Below the pieces are notes generated by a model. It made no database searches. It was not told where the DNA came from and worked only from the letters and a program-made list of their open reading frames with translations. A program made the translations under genes and the position numbers. Of a DNA stretch of 35,753 nt, positions 34,968-35,753 are shown in pieces (within the stretch, counting starts at the first letter, position 1; each line of letters begins with the position of its first letter). The DNA is from Elusimicrobiota bacterium. GTDB taxonomy: Bacteria > CG03 > SLGR01 > PWQF01. The stretch is from the NCBI GenBank assembly GCA_003557485.1, contig PWOI01000029.1, positions 1 to 35,753 on the forward strand. The letters run 5' to 3'.

Positions 34968-35435
34968 TTATTCTTTTTTTGATTTATTTTTTATAGTCTC
35001 GAGCACGCGTATATCCATCTTGTCCATTTCCCGGCCTGTCTCCTTTTTGTTTTGAAACAGGTCGTCAAGGGAGATAAAATAAGTGGGAGTATTTCCGTAT
35101 TTGGATTTAACCTTGTTTTTAAGTGCCTTGAGCGGTTCGACTCCTGTTATGGAATTTACAAGATGTATCTGCACAGGAGGGACTCCTACCTGGTAGAAAT
35201 TTCCGGTTTTCTCAAAATAATCTTCTTCTATATTTGAAATGTCAGCGCCAAAATCTTTAAGAGCCTGATAAGTTTTTCTGCTATTTTCCAGTGATGGTTC
35301 AATGAGAATATCCAGGTCGTTTGTGAAACGGGGCCGACCGTGATAAATCACGCCGAAACCTCCTATAATACAGTAGTTAACACGCCGGGTGTTGAGGCAG
35401 GAAAGAAAGTCTCTGAAATCAGGTTCAATCTTCAA
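34968..35435 (-). CDS. Nucleotidyltransferase-like protein (DUF6036/MNT type)
   Basis: The 155-residue protein has the minimal nucleotidyltransferase signature: a glycine pair in IIGGFGVIYHG (23-33) and the acidic motif TNDLDI with D40 and D42. The third acidic residue of classic enzymes is not clear. Proteins of this kind occur as parts of two-gene toxin-antitoxin or defence modules, where they add nucleotides to proteins or tRNAs. Here it overlaps by 4 nt a 67-residue partner encoded upstream on the same strand, which supports a two-gene module. It converges on the YihY gene with 2 nt between stops. No HEPN-type partner motif (Rx4-6H) was seen, so the pair is not a standard HEPN-MNT system. 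Confidence 0.72.
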   Translation of the reverse strand: MKIEPDFRDFLSCLNTRRVNYCIIGGFGVIYHGRPRFTNDLDILIEPSLENSRKTYQALKDFGADISNIEEDYFEKTGNFYQVGVPPVQIHLVNSITGVEPLKALKNKVKSKYGNTPTYFISLDDLFQNKKETGREMDKMDIRVLETIKNKSKKE

Positions 35436-35635
35436 TTTTTTGAAAAGCCCGCTTTTGTTATTTTTTTATCAAGCGGCTTGTGCTCTATATTGCGTATCAG
35501 GTAATACTGCTCTCTTAAAAACTGGGCGCTGTCCAGTCTCTGGGCGGGAGTAAGGGATAAATCGAACTCAAGGGAATGCCTTTCAAGTTCCTCGAAGGAG
35601 CTGCATTTATTCGTGGAAAACTTTTTCCTTTTCAT
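35432..35635 (-). CDS. Small helical partner of the nucleotidyltransferase (antitoxin-like)
   Basis: The 67-residue protein starts with a basic tail (MKRKKF) and continues as a charged helical protein (SFEELERHSLEFDLSLTPAQ onward, 13-32). It ends on the nucleotidyltransferase start with a 4-nt overlap, so the two are translated together. Small partners with an LTPAxRL block are often found beside nucleotidyltransferase genes of this sort. Which partner would be toxic is not known to me. TATAAT on the minus strand lies 6 nt before the ATG and no Shine-Dalgarno sequence is present, suggesting a leaderless message. Confidence 0.65.
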   Translation of the reverse strand: MKRKKFSTNKCSSFEELERHSLEFDLSLTPAQRLDSAQFLREQYYLIRNIEHKPLDKKITKAGFSKN

Positions 35636-35641
35636 ATAATA

Positions 35642-35647
35642 ATTATA
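35642..35647 (-). promoter_or_regulatory. -10 element close to the small-partner ATG
   Basis: TATAAT on the minus strand ends 6 nt before the ATG at 35635. No convincing -35 element is present. If used, transcription would start at or very near the start codon. Confidence 0.3.
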
Positions 35648-35679
35648 GTAAATTTTAAGAGAGAATAAAACTCTAAAGA

Positions 35680-35717
35680 AAAGCCCCGCTCCGGAAAAAT
35701 AACCGAAGCGGGGCTTT
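35680..35717 (-). terminator. Strong rho-independent terminator, probably for an unseen minus-strand gene
   Basis: AAAGCCCCGCT (35680-35690) pairs with AGCGGGGCTTT (35707-35717) over 11 bp; a mismatch and 3 more pairs follow inside. The T tract is longer on the minus strand, so it most likely ends a gene entering from the right edge. It could act in both directions. Confidence 0.85.
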
Positions 35718-35738
35718 CTGTAACCTGTAGAATAAGAG

Positions 35739-35753
35739 TTAGAAACTTATTCC
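35739..35753 (-). CDS. Possible 3' end of a minus-strand gene (last codons only)
   Basis: Reading inward from the right edge, the minus strand gives GISF and then TAA (35741-35739), 21 nt before a strong terminator in the same direction. A terminal phenylalanine is typical of outer-membrane barrels. Four codons are too few to prove a gene; the terminator is the main argument. Confidence 0.3.
   Translation of the reverse strand, partial: GISF

Overview
The window reads as a gene-dense chromosomal segment of a diderm (Gram-negative-type), probably anaerobic bacterium of moderate GC content. The diderm call rests on LptF/LptG permeases, a LolC/E-LolD lipoprotein exporter, a TamB-type protein, two predicted outer-membrane beta-barrel proteins and a lipoprotein. 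The anaerobe call rests on two PFL-activase-like radical SAM genes. A full McsA-McsB-ClpC protein-arginine-phosphorylation operon sits beside these envelope genes. A SprA-family giant barrel protein points towards the FCB superphylum or a neighbouring uncultured candidate phylum. I cannot name the phylum from sequence reading alone. No tRNA, rRNA, CRISPR array, transposase, integrase or phage gene was seen; this looks like chromosomal backbone, not an island.

Layout. 1-2022: the tail of an AmmeMemoRadiSam-type radical SAM gene meets, tail to tail, a COG1313-like radical SAM gene that carries a twin-arginine signal. 2097-4701: an exported M23 endopeptidase/L,D-transpeptidase fusion, a SAM methyltransferase, and an opposing TlpA-like thioredoxin. 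4844-7992: two tandem MscS channels and adenosylhomocysteinase, apparently one operon. 8063-9908: a TPR/EF-hand-like lipoprotein followed 1 nt later by a PorV/TraF_2-like outer-membrane barrel. 9905-12705 (minus): an unknown membrane-anchored protein, LptF and LptG. 12706-12990: an AT-rich divergent control region with one good promoter in each direction.

12991-18180 encodes a 1729-residue SprA-like outer-membrane protein. It is followed by comF, lysS, lolC/E, lolD, ilvE, mcsA, mcsB, clpC, tamB and a Tat-type aldo/keto reductase, all on the plus strand with short gaps or overlaps up to a strong terminator at 33227-33271. After it come a DksA/TraR-like zinc-finger gene whose start is disrupted or non-canonical, and a YihY/BrkB membrane protein. 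The window ends with a minus-strand nucleotidyltransferase plus small partner (toxin-antitoxin-like) and a second strong terminator.

How it fits together. Much of the window serves the envelope: lipoprotein release (Lol), LPS export (LptFG), outer-membrane/phospholipid transport (TamB), wall remodelling (M23-YkuD), tension release (MscS) and surface export (SprA-like with a PorV-like protein). The most notable point is a SprA-family translocon-like barrel and a PorV-like barrel within about 3 kb of each other, which may be part of a type IX-like secretion apparatus. The DksA-like gene, whose reading frame has no ATG/GTG/TTG and is preceded by ATG plus three codons and an in-frame stop, is the clearest local anomaly.
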